39,934 nt of DNA, from NCBI GenBank assembly GCA_017620655.1, contig JAGAUT010000041.1, positions 1 through 39,934 of the forward strand. The letters run 5' to 3'. Both the position numbers and the translations under genes were made by a program. Under the pieces are notes generated by a model, which was not told the DNA's origin, made no database searches, and saw only the letters and a list, made by a program, of their open reading frames with translations. Origin of the DNA: Clostridia bacterium (GTDB lineage: Bacteria > Bacillota > Clostridia > Oscillospirales > CAG-382). Positions within the stretch are counted from its first letter, which is position 1, and every line of letters begins with the position of its first letter. This document shows positions 16,201-25,940 of this stretch, in pieces.

Positions 16201-16966
16201 GAACATCGGTCAGGTTCTTGAAGTGCATCTCGGTATTGCTTCAAAGAAGCTTGGCTGGAAGATTATGACTCCCGTATTTGACGGTGCCAACGAACAGGAT
16301 ATCGCAGAATGTCTTGAAAAGGCAGGTATGCGTCCCGACGGTAAGAGCATCCTTTATGACGGACGTACAGGTGAACCCTTTGATAACCCTGTAACAGTAG
16401 GTATCATGTACTACCTCAAGCTCCATCACCTCGTTGACGATAAGATTCACGCACGTTCCACAGGTCCTTACTCCCTCGTTACTCAGCAGCCTCTCGGCGG
16501 TAAAGCCCAGTTCGGCGGTCAGAGATTCGGTGAAATGGAAGTTTGGGCTCTCGAAGCGTACGGTGCAGCTTATACACTTCAGGAAATCCTCACCGTTAAG
16601 TCTGACGACGTTATCGGTAGAGTTAAGGCATATGAAGCAATCATCAAGGGTCAGAATATCCCGACTCCCGGTGTTCCCGAATCCTTTAAGGTTCTTATCC
16701 GCGAGCTTCAGTCCCTTGCACTCGACGTAAGAGTGCTTGACGAAGAGGGCAACGAAATTGTTCTCAAGGACTCCAGCGCTGAAGAAATCGAAAACATGAG
16801 AAATGTTGTTGTAGATGATATCGGCGAAAGCGTAAACGACGGACAGGGTATGGGCGGCTTCTATATGGAAGATGAAAACGGCGAAGCAATCGAAGACGAA
16901 TCCTTTGATGACGATTTCGACAGCGACGCAGATTTCTATAACGAAAACGATCCCGACAATCTCTAA
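13223..16966 (+). CDS. rpoB: DNA-directed RNA polymerase subunit beta
   Basis: A 1247-residue RNA polymerase core subunit that forms one side of the catalytic cleft. It begins [19 protein letters not shown], as Firmicutes RpoB proteins do. The rifampicin region is intact: [20 protein letters not shown] followed by [16 protein letters not shown], with Asp, His and Ser at the positions most often changed in resistant strains. [33 protein letters not shown] and the C-terminal [24 protein letters not shown] clamp region are conserved. The last 45 residues are a strongly acidic tail ([19 protein letters not shown]) beyond the usual core. It is followed after 40 bp by rpoC and forms an operon with it. 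There is no rplKAJL upstream. Confidence 0.99.
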   Translation: MVKPYKLGNNIRYSFSKIDEKLEMPNLIEVQKESYEWFLTEGMREVLEDVSPLVDYTGNLFIEFVDFEIDKTPKYSVEECKERDVNYAAHLKVTVRLSNKETGEVKESEVFMGDFPLMTEQGTFVINGAERVVVSQIVRSPGIYYEANDDKSGKRLHAATVIPYRGAWLEYETDANDIFYVRIDKNRKLPVTVFLRALGLGTDAELKAVFGEDEKLNATMAKDLMESEAVKKGTSAQDEALKEIYRKLRPGDPAIVESALTLINNLFFDAKRYDISAVGRYKFNKKLALARRIAGFKLARPAINPFTGEILFDEGTLLSRENAEAIENAGVTEVYLLTQDDKAQEFKVFTNKMVDMTKLGVIPEGYDLSSLKVEEKVNVEVLSEILSSTSNEEEFIAAFGERRLELIPKHITKEDIYASVNYMLCLSHNCGSVDDIDHLGNRRLRSVGELLQNQMRIGFTRMEKLVKERMTMQDTENLTPQNLINIRPIVSAIKEFFGSSPLSQFMDQSNPLAELTHKRRLSALGPGGLSRDRASFEVRDVHYTHYGRMCPIETPEGPNIGLISYLSTYAKINKFGFIEAPYRKVDKATGVVTDEVVYMTADVEDQYVVAQANEPLNEDGTFKNNRVQVRIREEITEVEKDRVDYMDISPKMVVSVATACIPFLENDDNSRALMGSNMQKQAVPLMMTESPIVGTGMEYKAAVDSGVVVCAKEAGVVEKASGDTIVIREEDGNRRHYHLIKFKRSNQGTCVNQRPIVFKGETVTKGQVIADGPATSNGEISLGKNALIGFMTWEGYNYEDAVLLNERLVRNDVYTSIHIEEYSHEARDTKLGPEEITRDIPNVGDDALKNLTAGGIVCIGAEVHAGDILVGKVTPKGETELTAEERLLRAIFGEKAREVRDTSLRLPHGESGIVVDVREFSRENLDELPPGVNKVVRVYIAQKRKISVGDKMAGRHGNKGVVSRILPPEDMPFLEDGTPLDIVLNPLGVPSRMNIGQVLEVHLGIASKKLGWKIMTPVFDGANEQDIAECLEKAGMRPDGKSILYDGRTGEPFDNPVTVGIMYYLKLHHLVDDKIHARSTGPYSLVTQQPLGGKAQFGGQRFGEMEVWALEAYGAAYTLQEILTVKSDDVIGRVKAYEAIIKGQNIPTPGVPESFKVLIRELQSLALDVRVLDEEGNEIVLKDSSAEEIENMRNVVVDDIGESVNDGQGMGGFYMEDENGEAIEDESFDDDFDSDADFYNENDPDNL

Positions 16967-17006
16967 TGCTCGGAAATATTAAGATAAAGGAGCGAAAGAA
17001 AAAATA

Positions 17007-20000
17007 ATGGGACAAAATGAACGCAACGAATTTGAAGCGATAAAAATCGGTCTTGCCAGCCCCGAGATGATCAGATCCTGGTCACACGGTGAGGTTAAGA
17101 AGCCCGAAACAATCAATTATAGAACACTCAAACCCGAAAGAGACGGTCTCTTCTGCGAAAAAATCTTTGGTCCGACAAAGGACTGGGAATGCCATTGCGG
17201 TAAGTATAAGAGAGTACGCTATAAGGGTAAAGTGTGCGAAAAGTGCCACGTTGAAATCACAACAAACAAGGTAAGAAGAGAAAGAATGGGTCACATTGAG
17301 CTTGCATGCCCTGTTTCCCATATCTGGTACTTCAGAGCAATTCCCTCAAGAATGGGTCTTCTTCTCGATATCTCTCCCAGAAACCTTGAAAAGGTACTTT
17401 ACTTTGCAAACTACATCGTTCTTGAGCCCGGCGAAGGTACAGGCCTTGAAAAGATGCAGATTCTCACAGAACAGGAATACCAGAAGGCATATGAATACTA
17501 CGGAAACGATTTCCGTGTAGGCATGGGTGCTGAAGCTATCAAGGAACTCCTCGGAGAACTTGACTGCGAAAAGCTTGCTGAGGAACTCAAGACCGAGCTT
17601 GAAACAGCTGTAGGTCAGAAGAAGGTAAGAATCATCAAGAGACTTGAAGTTGTTGAAGCATTCCGTGTTTCCGGCAACAATCCTCAGTGGATGATTCTCG
17701 ATGTAGTTCCCGTAATTCCTCCGGATATCCGTCCTATGGTTCAGCTTGACGGCGGCAGATTTGCAACATCTGACCTCAATGACCTCTACAGACGTGTTAT
17801 CAACAGAAACAACAGACTTAAGAAGATGATGGAGCTTCATGCCCCTGAAATCATCATAAGAAACGAAAAGAGAATGCTTCAGGAAGCAGTTGACGCCCTT
17901 ATCGATAACGGCAGACGCGGAAGAGCAGTTACAGGTCCTAACAACAGACCTCTCAAGTCTCTTTCCGAAATGCTCCGCGGTAAGCAGGGTAGATTCCGTC
18001 AGAATCTTCTTGGTAAGCGAGTTGACTATTCCGGACGTTCTGTTATCGTAGTTGGTCCTGACCTTAAGATTTACCAGTGCGGTCTTCCTAAGGAAATGGC
18101 ACTCGAACTCTTTAAGCCCTTCATCATGAAGAGACTTGTTGAAACAGGTAAGGCTTCCAACATCAAGGACGCAAAGAAGAAGGTTGAAAGAGTAAACGGC
18201 GATGTCTGGGATGCGCTTGAACATGTAATCAAGGATCACCCCGTACTTCTCAACCGTGCGCCTACTCTTCACAGACTTTCAATTCAGGCATTCGAGCCTG
18301 TACTCGTAGAGGGACGTGCTATCAAGCTTCATCCCCTTGTATGTACAGCGTTCAACGCCGACTTTGACGGTGACCAGATGCCTGTTCACGTTCCCCTTTC
18401 TGCAGAAGCTCAGGCAGAAGCACGCTTCCTCATGCTCTCTGCAAACAATCTCTTAAAGCCCGTTAACGGTAAGGCTGTAACTGTTCCTTCTCAGGATATG
18501 GTTCTCGGTGCTTACTACCTCACACTTCTTAAGCACGGTGAACCCGGTGACGTAAGAATTGATGAAAACGGCAACGAGATTTACAGAACATTCAGAAACT
18601 TCGACGAAGCAATGATGGCTTACTCTGTAGGTGAACTCGGTCTTCACTCTCCCATTAAGGTTATGATGGAAAAGACAAGACCTGATGGTTCCGTTAAGAA
18701 GGGTCTTATCAATTGTACACTCGGACGTCTTATATTCAACCAGCCCATTCCTCAGGATCTTCACTTTATCGAAAGAAATGAAGATAACGAACTCGACCTT
18801 GAAATCAACTTCGTTGTAACAAAGGACGAACTCGGCCAGCTTGTTGACAGCTGTATCAAGTACCACGGTATTTCGAGAACTGCTGAACTCCTTGATGAAA
18901 TCAAGGCTATGGGTTATAAGTACTCAACACGCGGCTCTATCTCCATCTCGGTATACGATATGACCGTTCCTCCTCAGAAGAAGGTTATCGTTGCAGAAGG
19001 TGAAAAGCAGGTTGATGTTATTTCCAAGATGTATAAGCGCGGTCTTCTCTCCAATGAAGAAAGAAGAGAACGTGTTATCAAAGTCTGGGAAGACGTTACA
19101 AAGGACGTTACAAACGCACTTCAGTCCAACCTTGATGAATTCAACTCCATCAAGATGATGGCGGATTCAGGTGCGAGAGGTTCTATCAAGCAGATCAGAC
19201 AGCTTGCAGGTATGCGAGGCCTTATGGCATCTACATCAGGTAAGACTATCGAACTTCCCATCAAGGCGAACTTCAGAGAAGGTCTTAACATCCTCGAATA
19301 CTTCATTGCTGCCCGTGGTGCCCGTAAGGGTCTTGCCGATACAGCGCTCAGAACAGCCGACTCGGGTTACCTTACAAGAAGACTTGTTGACGTTGCTCAG
19401 GACGTAATCGTTCGTGAAGAAAACTGTCACGATAAGGTTGGTCTCTGGGTTGAAACAATCAAGGATAACAATGAAATTATCGAACCCCTTTCCGACAGAC
19501 TCCTCGGCAGATACGTTATCGACGATATCGTTGACCCCAAGACAGGCGAGGTTCTCGCAAAGGACGATACAATGCTCACAGAGCATGAAGTTGATAGAAT
19601 TATCGCAGCAGGTATCGAAAGAGTACATGTGCGTTCTGCCCTCAACTGTCATGCAAAGCACGGCTGCTGCGTACATTGCTACGGTGCAGACTTGGCTAGC
19701 GGCAACCCCGTAAACATCGGTGAATCCGTTGGTATCATTGCTGCTCAGTCTATCGGTGAACCCGGTACACAGCTTACAATGAAAACCTTCCATACCGGTG
19801 GTGTTGCCGGCGGCGATATCACTCAGGGTCTTCCCCGAGTTGAAGAACTCTTCGAAGCAAGAAAGCCCAAGAAGACAAGTGTTGTTGCAGACTTTGACGG
19901 TGAAATTAACATTGTCGAAGATAAGAAGGCAAGACACGTTAAGCTCACAGGCACAGACGGCGAAGAAAAGGTTTACCTTATTCCTTACGGAACAAGAATG

Positions 20001-20780
20001 GTTGTTCAGACAGGCGACAGTGTTGTTCGCGGTCAGAGCCTTACAGAAGGTAACATCAGCCCTGCCGATATCCTCAGAATCAACGGTCTTAACGCTGTAT
20101 ATTCCTACATCATCAAGGAAGTACAGAGAGTATACCGTCTCCAGGGTGTTGAAATCAACGATAAGCACATTGAAGTTATTGCACGTCAGATGACAAGAAA
20201 GGTAAAGATTGAGCATCCCGGTTCTACCGATATGCTTATCGGCTCACTTGTTGACGTTGTTGAATTCGAAGAAAAGAATGCCGAGATTGCAAAGAGACTC
20301 GAAAGCGGCGAAGTTGGTATTGCAGAAGCAACCTGCTCACCCGTACTCTTCGGTATCACAAAGGCATCGCTTTCTACAGAATCCTTCATGTCCGCTGCTT
20401 CCTTCCAGGAAACAACAAAGGTTCTTACAGAAGCGGCTATCCGCGGTAAGGTTGACCATCTTATCGGTCTTAAGGAAAACGTTATCATCGGTAAGCTCAT
20501 TCCTGCAGGTACAGGTATGTCGATGTACAGAAACATCGAAGTTACCGACGAAAACGGCAACGAACTCAAGGTTGATATGCCTGAGGCTGAAAACAAGTAT
20601 CAGGATTTCAAGATGGGACTTGAAGCACTCAAGGCAGAAGCAGCATTTGCAGACGATGCAGATGAAGATACAGACGGCTTTGATCTTGCTGAAGGTGAAG
20701 ACGATGAAGAAGATTCAAACGTAGATGAACTTCTCCTTGCTCTTGAAAAGGCACTTGACAGCGAAAATAACGAAGACTAA
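17007..20780 (+). CDS. rpoC: DNA-directed RNA polymerase subunit beta'
   Basis: A 1257-residue catalytic core subunit. The N-terminal zinc ribbon is [38 protein letters not shown] and the catalytic Mg-binding NADFDGDQ (residues 450-457) are present. The bridge helix/trigger loop region includes [20 protein letters not shown]. The second zinc site shows C-x6-C-x2-C ([11 protein letters not shown]), then [20 protein letters not shown]. One odd point: the base after NADFDGDQM is Pro459 ([16 protein letters not shown]), where the family consensus known to me has Ala. The C-terminal 40 residues are acidic ([20 protein letters not shown]). Start ATG 17007 follows AAAGGAG. The rpoBC operon ends at the terminator at 20790. 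Confidence 0.99.
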   Translation: MGQNERNEFEAIKIGLASPEMIRSWSHGEVKKPETINYRTLKPERDGLFCEKIFGPTKDWECHCGKYKRVRYKGKVCEKCHVEITTNKVRRERMGHIELACPVSHIWYFRAIPSRMGLLLDISPRNLEKVLYFANYIVLEPGEGTGLEKMQILTEQEYQKAYEYYGNDFRVGMGAEAIKELLGELDCEKLAEELKTELETAVGQKKVRIIKRLEVVEAFRVSGNNPQWMILDVVPVIPPDIRPMVQLDGGRFATSDLNDLYRRVINRNNRLKKMMELHAPEIIIRNEKRMLQEAVDALIDNGRRGRAVTGPNNRPLKSLSEMLRGKQGRFRQNLLGKRVDYSGRSVIVVGPDLKIYQCGLPKEMALELFKPFIMKRLVETGKASNIKDAKKKVERVNGDVWDALEHVIKDHPVLLNRAPTLHRLSIQAFEPVLVEGRAIKLHPLVCTAFNADFDGDQMPVHVPLSAEAQAEARFLMLSANNLLKPVNGKAVTVPSQDMVLGAYYLTLLKHGEPGDVRIDENGNEIYRTFRNFDEAMMAYSVGELGLHSPIKVMMEKTRPDGSVKKGLINCTLGRLIFNQPIPQDLHFIERNEDNELDLEINFVVTKDELGQLVDSCIKYHGISRTAELLDEIKAMGYKYSTRGSISISVYDMTVPPQKKVIVAEGEKQVDVISKMYKRGLLSNEERRERVIKVWEDVTKDVTNALQSNLDEFNSIKMMADSGARGSIKQIRQLAGMRGLMASTSGKTIELPIKANFREGLNILEYFIAARGARKGLADTALRTADSGYLTRRLVDVAQDVIVREENCHDKVGLWVETIKDNNEIIEPLSDRLLGRYVIDDIVDPKTGEVLAKDDTMLTEHEVDRIIAAGIERVHVRSALNCHAKHGCCVHCYGADLASGNPVNIGESVGIIAAQSIGEPGTQLTMKTFHTGGVAGGDITQGLPRVEELFEARKPKKTSVVADFDGEINIVEDKKARHVKLTGTDGEEKVYLIPYGTRMVVQTGDSVVRGQSLTEGNISPADILRINGLNAVYSYIIKEVQRVYRLQGVEINDKHIEVIARQMTRKVKIEHPGSTDMLIGSLVDVVEFEEKNAEIAKRLESGEVGIAEATCSPVLFGITKASLSTESFMSAASFQETTKVLTEAAIRGKVDHLIGLKENVIIGKLIPAGTGMSMYRNIEVTDENGNELKVDMPEAENKYQDFKMGLEALKAEAAFADDADEDTDGFDLAEGEDDEEDSNVDELLLALEKALDSENNED

Positions 20781-20789
20781 TCAAAAAAT

Positions 20790-20815
20790 GGAGCCGACAA
20801 AATCGGCTCCTTTTT
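20790..20815 (+). terminator. Intrinsic terminator of rpoBC
   Basis: Arms GGAGCCGA (20790-20797) and TCGGCTCC (20803-20810), loop CAAAA, then five T. Confidence 0.9.
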
Positions 20816-20848
20816 GACAAGTAAGACATTAAGAATACAAATTCGTAG

Positions 20849-20965
20849 CCTTCCCCGAAAGTGACGGGGAAGGTGTCACAAAGTGACGGATGAGGTTTTG
20901 TGTAAAGACGGATGAAACCCCATAAGTTTGCTAAAGCTGACAGCTCCCCCTGAAAGGGGAAGCCT
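20849..20965. repeat. Intergenic multi-hairpin repeat between rpoC and ppiB
   Basis: CCTTCCCCG/CGGGGAAGG (20849-20873), GTCAC/GTGAC (20875-20887 region), GGTTT/AAACC and CCCC/GGGG (20947-20960) form consecutive small hairpins. The phrase AAGCTGACA recurs at 37751, next to another pyrimidine-rich stem, so both are likely members of one dispersed family. No coding potential is seen. Confidence 0.55.
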
Positions 20966-21009
20966 TAAAAAACAATATTCAATATTTGTTTAAGAAAGGA
21001 ATATGTATA

Positions 21010-21489
21010 ATGAAAGTACAGATAACAATGGAAAACGGCGGAGTTATGACACTTGAACTCTACCCCGAAATTGCACCCATAACAGTTGAAAACTTTGTAA
21101 AGCTCGTAAAGGAAGGCTTCTATAACGGACTTATTTTCCACAGAGTAATCGAAGGCTTTATGATTCAGGGCGGCGACCCCACAGGTACAGGTATGGGCGG
21201 CCCCGGTCATACAATCAAGGGTGAATTTATGGCAAACGGTGTGAAGAACACCTTAAAGCATACAAGAGGCGTTATCTCCATGGCTCGCTCCATGAACCCC
21301 AACTCTGCAGGAAGCCAGTTCTTTATCATGCATAAGGACGCTCCTCACCTTGACGGTCAGTATGCGGCATTCGGTAAGCTGGTAGACGGTTTTGAAACTC
21401 TCGACGAAATCGCAACAACCGGCACCGACGGCATGGACAGACCCAGATTTGACATGAAGATGGAAACCGTTACGGTAGTAGAAGAATAG
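21010..21489 (+). CDS. ppiB: Cyclophilin-type peptidyl-prolyl cis-trans isomerase
   Basis: A 159-residue protein that speeds cis-trans isomerisation of X-Pro bonds. Start ATG 21010 follows GAAAGGA at 9 nt; an upstream in-frame ATG (20986) precedes this site and is unlikely. The cyclophilin signature is clear: FHRVIEGFMIQGGDPTGTG with the catalytic Arg, then GVISMARSMNPNSAGSQFF and the C-terminal YAAFGKLVDGFETLDEIA. There is no signal peptide, so it should be cytoplasmic. The minimal length matches small single-domain PpiB proteins. Its stop overlaps the first base of the hairpin module at 21489. Confidence 0.96.
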   Translation: MKVQITMENGGVMTLELYPEIAPITVENFVKLVKEGFYNGLIFHRVIEGFMIQGGDPTGTGMGGPGHTIKGEFMANGVKNTLKHTRGVISMARSMNPNSAGSQFFIMHKDAPHLDGQYAAFGKLVDGFETLDEIATTGTDGMDRPRFDMKMETVTVVEE

Positions 21490-21626
21490 TTACTTTCTCT
21501 TTAATAAAAAGAGAAAGTAACCAAAGAGAAAATGACTGGCACAATTATTTTAATGTGCTAAGCGGATGGAATATTCTCGGATAAAGCGAATCGCAGATGT
21601 CAAACGACGACATCTGCGATTTTTTA
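21489..21626 (+). repeat. Composite 3' intergenic hairpin module, copy B
   Basis: Hairpin 1 starts on the last base of the ppiB stop: arms GTTACTTTCTCTTT (21489-21502) and AAAGAGAAAGTAAC (21508-21521), then a repeat of the arm core, CAAAGAGAAAA. A middle hairpin GCACA/TGTGC lies at 21539-21558. Hairpin 2 (21589-21621) has 13-bp arms AATCGCAGATGTC and GACATCTGCGATT around AAACGAC. Confidence 0.75.
21589..21626 (+). terminator. Intrinsic terminator of ppiB (hairpin 2 of module B)
   Basis: A perfect 13-bp stem with loop AAACGAC, followed by a T-tract to 21625. It also lies at the end of the convergent minus-strand operon, where it has no T-tract. Confidence 0.8.
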
Positions 21627-22454
21627 ATACTTAAGTTTTCCAAGTCCCGAACCTATTGGAAGCCCTTTTTTCACCCTCTCAGCGTATGCCCTCTGAAGCG
21701 ACGTTTCTTTTGGCAGATTGTCGTAGGAATAGTCGTAAAGTCTTCCGAAAACGTGGAAAAGCTCGGAATAATCACATGTTTCGTGGGTGGAAATAATGTC
21801 AAAATCATTCATGAAATCCAAGATTCTGCTGTCTTCGGACAGCATTTTTTTGTGTTCTGAATATAACAGCCAGCTGTCGCCGATTATCGGAAAATCTCCG
21901 AAATACTGTCTTGCAAGCCTGTATGAGGCAGTTCTTTGTTCCGCTTTAAGATCCGCACCGTCGGGCAGATGCAGAATTATTGCCTTTTTACCGTCATGAG
22001 TGCCGTACTGATATTCAAACACGCCAAGCCGTAATATGCTTCCTCTGACATGATTTGCAAGAAAATGATAGTCGTAAAGACCATGCTTTCCTTCGTGTAA
22101 AAAATACTCGTTTGCAGACTCATAAATCCGTTTTGCCGTGTCAAAAAAGATGCTTTCGCCGTCAATCCTTTTGAGAAAATCGGAATATGAATAAGACAGC
22201 ATCGAGGTGTAAAGATAAAGGGACGCAGTTTCGGGCGAAAGCGGCAAAGTTTTGAGCTTTTCGTAAAACTCAAAGGGGTAAAACGCCTCATCAAAAGACA
22301 AAACGCCTGTATTTTCGACAGAGAAATCCTGCGAGCCGAAAAACAGACGTGAAAATTCATTAATGTCAAGTTCTTTTGTAAAGTCAAGCGCACGACGGAC
22401 AAGAGCCTCATCGAAGCCCGATTTTTCCATAAGCTTTTTATAGAAATCCGTCAT
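21624..22454 (-). CDS. Putative acyltransferase (GNAT-like C-terminal domain)
   Basis: A 276-residue soluble protein, last gene of a minus-strand operon, 12 bp after its upstream neighbour and with AAAGGAAG before its start. The C-terminal half, ILHLPDGADLKAEQRTASYR to FGDFPIIGDSWLLY, then LSEDSRILDFMNDFDII, matches my memory of the GNAT_C family (acyltransferases with an HLP-x-G, a Phe-rich segment and a CxSWLL-like motif). The N-terminal half is helical (SRLFFGSQDFSVENT, FYPFEFYEKLKTLPLSPETA), like the partner NAT_N domain. The acceptor substrate is not known. The family call comes from pattern recognition and needs a profile search; hypothetical protein is the conservative label. Confidence 0.65.
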   Translation of the reverse strand: MTDFYKKLMEKSGFDEALVRRALDFTKELDINEFSRLFFGSQDFSVENTGVLSFDEAFYPFEFYEKLKTLPLSPETASLYLYTSMLSYSYSDFLKRIDGESIFFDTAKRIYESANEYFLHEGKHGLYDYHFLANHVRGSILRLGVFEYQYGTHDGKKAIILHLPDGADLKAEQRTASYRLARQYFGDFPIIGDSWLLYSEHKKMLSEDSRILDFMNDFDIISTHETCDYSELFHVFGRLYDYSYDNLPKETSLQRAYAERVKKGLPIGSGLGKLKY

Positions 22455-22466
22455 ATAAATCTTCCT

Positions 22467-23111
22467 TTATTTGTACCAGAGAGTTGTAAAACACATGCTG
22501 CAGCGTGTTCGCTCGTTCGATTCAAAGGAGCCGCACTTTGTGCAAAGACACATGTTTTGGGGGATAACACCTTTGTTCATGGGTGCGGGAAATCTCAGAC
22601 CGTTGATTACCGACACGGATGAATCAAGGTCGTAAAGCCTGTCAAAGGATGCAAGATTCGGCACCTTTTTCTTTGCAAGTCTGCCGTTCTTCTTTCGGAT
22701 TGTCAGGGTGTTCATTCCGTCGTACATAACCATGTGCATACGCTTTATTATAACCTTTGCACCCTTTTCGTTCTTTTCAATGAGAATGGCGTTTTGCTTT
22801 TCGATTTTTTCAATTTTGCCGAAATATGTTCTCTGTGTCCATATTTTGTACGGCTTTATGATAAAGAAGCCTGCTACCGAAATAAGCATGGGTACTATAA
22901 GAAGCCTTGTGTCGCCCATGTCGTAGTAGACGTAGTCGAGCTTTAAGTACCGGTTGCCCGATTCAAACCATATAAAGCACCACAGCACAAAGAGAAGACA
23001 CCTGACAAAGCAATGGAATAAGCCACGCTTGTAAAAAGGAAGCGTTCCGTTATAGGAGGACATGATTTCTTCATGCCGTTCTTTTAACTGCGAAAGGTTT
23101 TTGTAAATCAT
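22467..23111 (-). CDS. Membrane protein with C-terminal zinc ribbon, function unknown
   Basis: A 214-residue protein that I do not recognise. Start 23111 has AGGAGG upstream. Two hydrophobic segments lie near the N-terminus, about residues 31-50 (LFHCFVRCLLFVLWCFIW) and 72-92 (LLIVPMLISVAGFFI). The next 100 residues are cytoplasmic-looking and basic, with KIEKIEKQNAILIEKNEKGA. The last 25 residues carry two CxxC pairs, CTKCGSFESNERTRCSMC, which would form a zinc ribbon. It sits between mnmG (24 bp) and the acyltransferase-like gene (12 bp) in one operon, so it is expressed with a tRNA-modification enzyme. No function is assigned. Confidence 0.7.
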   Translation of the reverse strand: MIYKNLSQLKERHEEIMSSYNGTLPFYKRGLFHCFVRCLLFVLWCFIWFESGNRYLKLDYVYYDMGDTRLLIVPMLISVAGFFIIKPYKIWTQRTYFGKIEKIEKQNAILIEKNEKGAKVIIKRMHMVMYDGMNTLTIRKKNGRLAKKKVPNLASFDRLYDLDSSVSVINGLRFPAPMNKGVIPQNMCLCTKCGSFESNERTRCSMCFTTLWYK

Positions 23112-23135
23112 TGCCGTCCTCCTTTTTTTGTTTAA

Positions 23136-25007
23136 TCATAGTATTCCGAAATATATCATCAGCACCTGAATATCCGAGGGGCTGACACCCGATATTCTCG
23201 ATGCCTGACCGATGTTTTTTGGCTTAATCTGAGAAAGCTTTTGCTTTGTTTCAGCTCTGATGCCCGTTATTGCAAAATAGTCAACGTCGTAGGGAATCTT
23301 CTTTGATTCAAGCTTTTTGAAGCGTTCTGCCTCTCTTATCTGCCTTGCAATGTAACCCTCGTATTTGATTTCGACCTCAACCGCCTCTTTGACCTTTCTG
23401 TCGGTAATTTCGGGTCGTGTTTTGTCGATGGGTGCAAGACTTTCATAGTCAAGCTCGGGGCGTCTTAAAAGCTCGGCAAGGCTTATGCCGTTTGATATGG
23501 GAGTTGAACCGTGTTCCTCTAAGATTTTAAGCACTTCGGGTGTAGGTCCTACGTGAACAGAGTTTATTCTTTCAACTTCCGATTCAATAAGTGCCTTTTT
23601 CTCAAGGAATTTCTGATATCTTTCCTCGCTTATAAGACCTATCTCGTAGCCGAGGGGAGTAAGACGTCTGTCGGCGTTGTCCTGACGGAGAAGCAGTCTG
23701 TATTCGCTTCGGCTTGTCATAATTCTGTAAGGCTCGTTTGTGCCTTTTGTAACAAGGTCATCAATAAGAGTACCGATGTAAGAGGAATCACGGCTGAGGG
23801 TAAATTCTTCTTTGCCGTGGACTTTGTTTGCGGCATTGATGCCTGCAATAAGTCCTTGTACCGCCGCTTCTTCATAACCCGATGTGCCGTTGAACTGTCC
23901 TGCACCGAAAAGACCGGGAAAATCCTTGAATTCAAGGCTGGCTTTAAGCGATAAAGGGTCACAGCAGTCGTATTCAATGGCATAGCCTATACGCATAACA
24001 ACGGCATTTTCCATGCCCTCAATAGAGTGAAGCATCTCAAGCTGCACATCTTCGGGAAGGGATGACGAAAAGCCTTGCAGATACACTTCCTTTGTGTCAT
24101 AGCCGAGAGGCTCTACAAAGAGCTGATGACGGTTTTTGTCTGCAAATCTCATCACCTTGTCTTCAATACTCGGACAGTATCTCGGTCCTACGCCGTGAAT
24201 CTTGCCCGAATATAAAGGCGAACGGTGGATGTTGTTTCTTATTATTTCGTGGGTTTTTTCGTTGGTGTAGCACACATAGCAGGGAAGTGACTTCAAGTTT
24301 TCTTCAAAATCTACGGTGTCTGCCGAGAAATGTTCGGGAACTTCGTCGCCGTCCTGACGTTCGAGAACATCATAGTTTATGGAATCTGCGTGGATTCGCA
24401 CAGGAGTACCTGTTTTGAATCTCATCATGGGAACGCCGAGCTTTTTTAGTGAATCTGTAAGACCTACAGCCGCAAACATTCCGTCAGGACCGCCTTCAAA
24501 GCTGACGTCGCCCACAATTATTCTGCCCTCAAGATATGTTCCCGAGCAGATGATGACCGTCTTTGTCTGCCATACGGCACCGTACTTTGTAACGCACAGC
24601 CATTCATCGCCGTCACGGCGGATATCTACAATTTCAGCTTGACGGAGCGTGAGATTTTGGGTGTCCTCAATTACCTGCTTCATTAAAATCTTGTAGCGGT
24701 TTCTGTCTGCCTGCATTCTGAGTGAATGTACCGCAGGTCCTTTGCCTCGGTTTAAGAGACGTGACTGCATACAAACCTTGTCTGCCTGTCTTCCCATTTC
24801 ACCGCCAAGTGCATCAAGCTCGCAAACAAGATGACCTTTGCCGCTGCCGCCTATTGACGGATTACAGGGCATGTTGCCGACAGCATCAAGATTTATTGTA
24901 AAAAGGACTGTCTGACAGCCAAGACGGGCACTGGCAAGTGCTGCTTCTATGCCTGCATGACCTGCTCCGACTACGGCAACGTCAATTTTTCCTGCAATGT
25001 ATTCCAT
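23136..25007 (-). CDS. mnmG: tRNA uridine-5-carboxymethylaminomethyl modification enzyme MnmG (GidA)
   Basis: A 623-residue FAD/NADH enzyme that acts with MnmE to build the (carboxymethyl)aminomethyl group on wobble U34 of several tRNAs. The start MEYIAGKIDVAVVGAGHAG at 25007 follows GAAGGAA and does not overlap the upstream gene. Motifs are the FAD-binding VVGAGHAGIEAALASARLG, the signature GNMPCNPSIGGSGKGHLVCE, RGPAVHSLRMQADR-like GPAVHSLRMQADR, the GTSGYEEAAVQGLIAGINAA region, and a helical C-terminal domain ending in GVSPSDIQVLMIYFGIL that recruits MnmE/tRNA. Length is standard. mnmE and rsmG, its usual neighbours near oriC, are absent here. Confidence 0.97.
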   Translation of the reverse strand: MEYIAGKIDVAVVGAGHAGIEAALASARLGCQTVLFTINLDAVGNMPCNPSIGGSGKGHLVCELDALGGEMGRQADKVCMQSRLLNRGKGPAVHSLRMQADRNRYKILMKQVIEDTQNLTLRQAEIVDIRRDGDEWLCVTKYGAVWQTKTVIICSGTYLEGRIIVGDVSFEGGPDGMFAAVGLTDSLKKLGVPMMRFKTGTPVRIHADSINYDVLERQDGDEVPEHFSADTVDFEENLKSLPCYVCYTNEKTHEIIRNNIHRSPLYSGKIHGVGPRYCPSIEDKVMRFADKNRHQLFVEPLGYDTKEVYLQGFSSSLPEDVQLEMLHSIEGMENAVVMRIGYAIEYDCCDPLSLKASLEFKDFPGLFGAGQFNGTSGYEEAAVQGLIAGINAANKVHGKEEFTLSRDSSYIGTLIDDLVTKGTNEPYRIMTSRSEYRLLLRQDNADRRLTPLGYEIGLISEERYQKFLEKKALIESEVERINSVHVGPTPEVLKILEEHGSTPISNGISLAELLRRPELDYESLAPIDKTRPEITDRKVKEAVEVEIKYEGYIARQIREAERFKKLESKKIPYDVDYFAITGIRAETKQKLSQIKPKNIGQASRISGVSPSDIQVLMIYFGIL

Positions 25008-25020
25008 AAATGTTCCTTCT

Positions 25021-25656
25021 TTACTTGGTTTCAAAAAGTATATCTGTTCTCGTTATATCGTATTCATCGGGAATATCAAGTCCCGAATTTCTCATTGATA
25101 CAAGAACAAGGTCGGGGTTAAGATAACTGTCGCCCGAAGCTGCAAGGGTGAGATAAAGTGTTGTTTTGCCTTCTGCTTCTTTCACATCCGCACCATAGAC
25201 CATACTCCTTATGTCAAGCTCCTTTTCCTTGCCGCTTTTTGTTGTTTTCATTACGGGTGCGAGTTCTGACAGAGCCTTTTTCAGCTCATCTGCACCAGGG
25301 GCGAGGTTTTCAAAAACAAGCTCGTATTTTGCACTTTTTACCTTGCCCATCTTTATGTCGGGGTCGGTTACAGACTTTACTTCAAAATCGTCTGTCAAAG
25401 CTTTGCTGAGTCTCGCCTTCACTTCCTCGTGAGTATAATCCTCTGTAAGAGTTATGTCGCAAAGCTCGTTTTCACCCACCATGCCGACGGATAACGGCAG
25501 AGCAAACACCTGCTTTGGATGGGGCGAAAAGCCTTCGGAATATTTTACGGGAAGCTCTGCTCGCTTTAACGCCCTTGTGAATGAATGGGCAAAATCAAGG
25601 TGAGATACAAATATGAGACTTCCTCTTTTTGCAAATTTTATTCTGTGTGTTGACAT
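25021..25656 (-). CDS. TIGR03936 family radical-SAM-associated protein (DUF2344)
   Basis: A 211-residue protein of unknown activity. Start 25656 (MSTHRIKFAKRGSLIFVSHL) has GAAGGAG upstream. Family features seen are RIKFAKRGSLIFVSHLDFAH and RALKRAELPVKYSEGFSPHP followed by KQVFALPLSVGMVG. In most Clostridia this gene follows directly after the TIGR03960 radical-SAM/B12 gene, often with rng and rplU-rpmA. Here a 284-bp structured repeat separates the pair, and mnmG follows after 13 bp instead. It contains no radical-SAM motif of its own. The constant pairing suggests a shared, still undefined RNA- or cofactor-related reaction. Confidence 0.85.
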   Translation of the reverse strand: MSTHRIKFAKRGSLIFVSHLDFAHSFTRALKRAELPVKYSEGFSPHPKQVFALPLSVGMVGENELCDITLTEDYTHEEVKARLSKALTDDFEVKSVTDPDIKMGKVKSAKYELVFENLAPGADELKKALSELAPVMKTTKSGKEKELDIRSMVYGADVKEAEGKTTLYLTLAASGDSYLNPDLVLVSMRNSGLDIPDEYDITRTDILFETK

Positions 25657-25664
25657 TGTTTTCT

Positions 25665-25940
25665 CCTTCGCTTTCTTGAAAGAAAGCTTGCAAAGAACTT
25701 TTAATCTGTCAACTTTCTTTTCTTGAAAAAGCCGTAGTTTTTATTTCTCGATTGGGGTTTCATTTTGATGCCGATAAGGCGGGCATCAAAATGAGTGCAA
25801 AAAACGTGTCTGATGAGTTTGACCGCTTGCCTTTATGGCGGTCAAACGGTATTCCATTCGGGCAAATGACATTCTGTCTTAATTAAGAACCGGGTCCCGA
25901 AATGAAAAGTCCTTTGCCTACTTTCTTTCAAGAAAGTAGG
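25665..25940. repeat. Intergenic element with inverted ends (module H, MITE-like)
   Basis: Fills the gap between the TIGR03960 stop and the TIGR03936 start. Both ends carry CTTTCTTGAAAGAAAG in inverted position (25671-25686 and 25921-25936). Inside these, GCAAAGAACTTTTAAT (plus) and GCAAAGGACTTTTCAT (minus) match at 14 of 16. Two internal hairpins are CATTTTGATGCC/GGCATCAAAATG (25761-25793) and GTTTGACCGC/GCGGTCAAAC (25817-25847). The latter carries, on the minus strand, the loop CATAAAGGCAA found also at 6714 and 32544. No ORF is supported inside. Confidence 0.7.

Noticed and set aside
17346..20216. Long minus-strand frames opposite rpoC (17346-18272 and 19236-20216)
   Set aside because: Same reason: antisense to rpoC, no family features, no promoter. 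The plus-strand product is certain.
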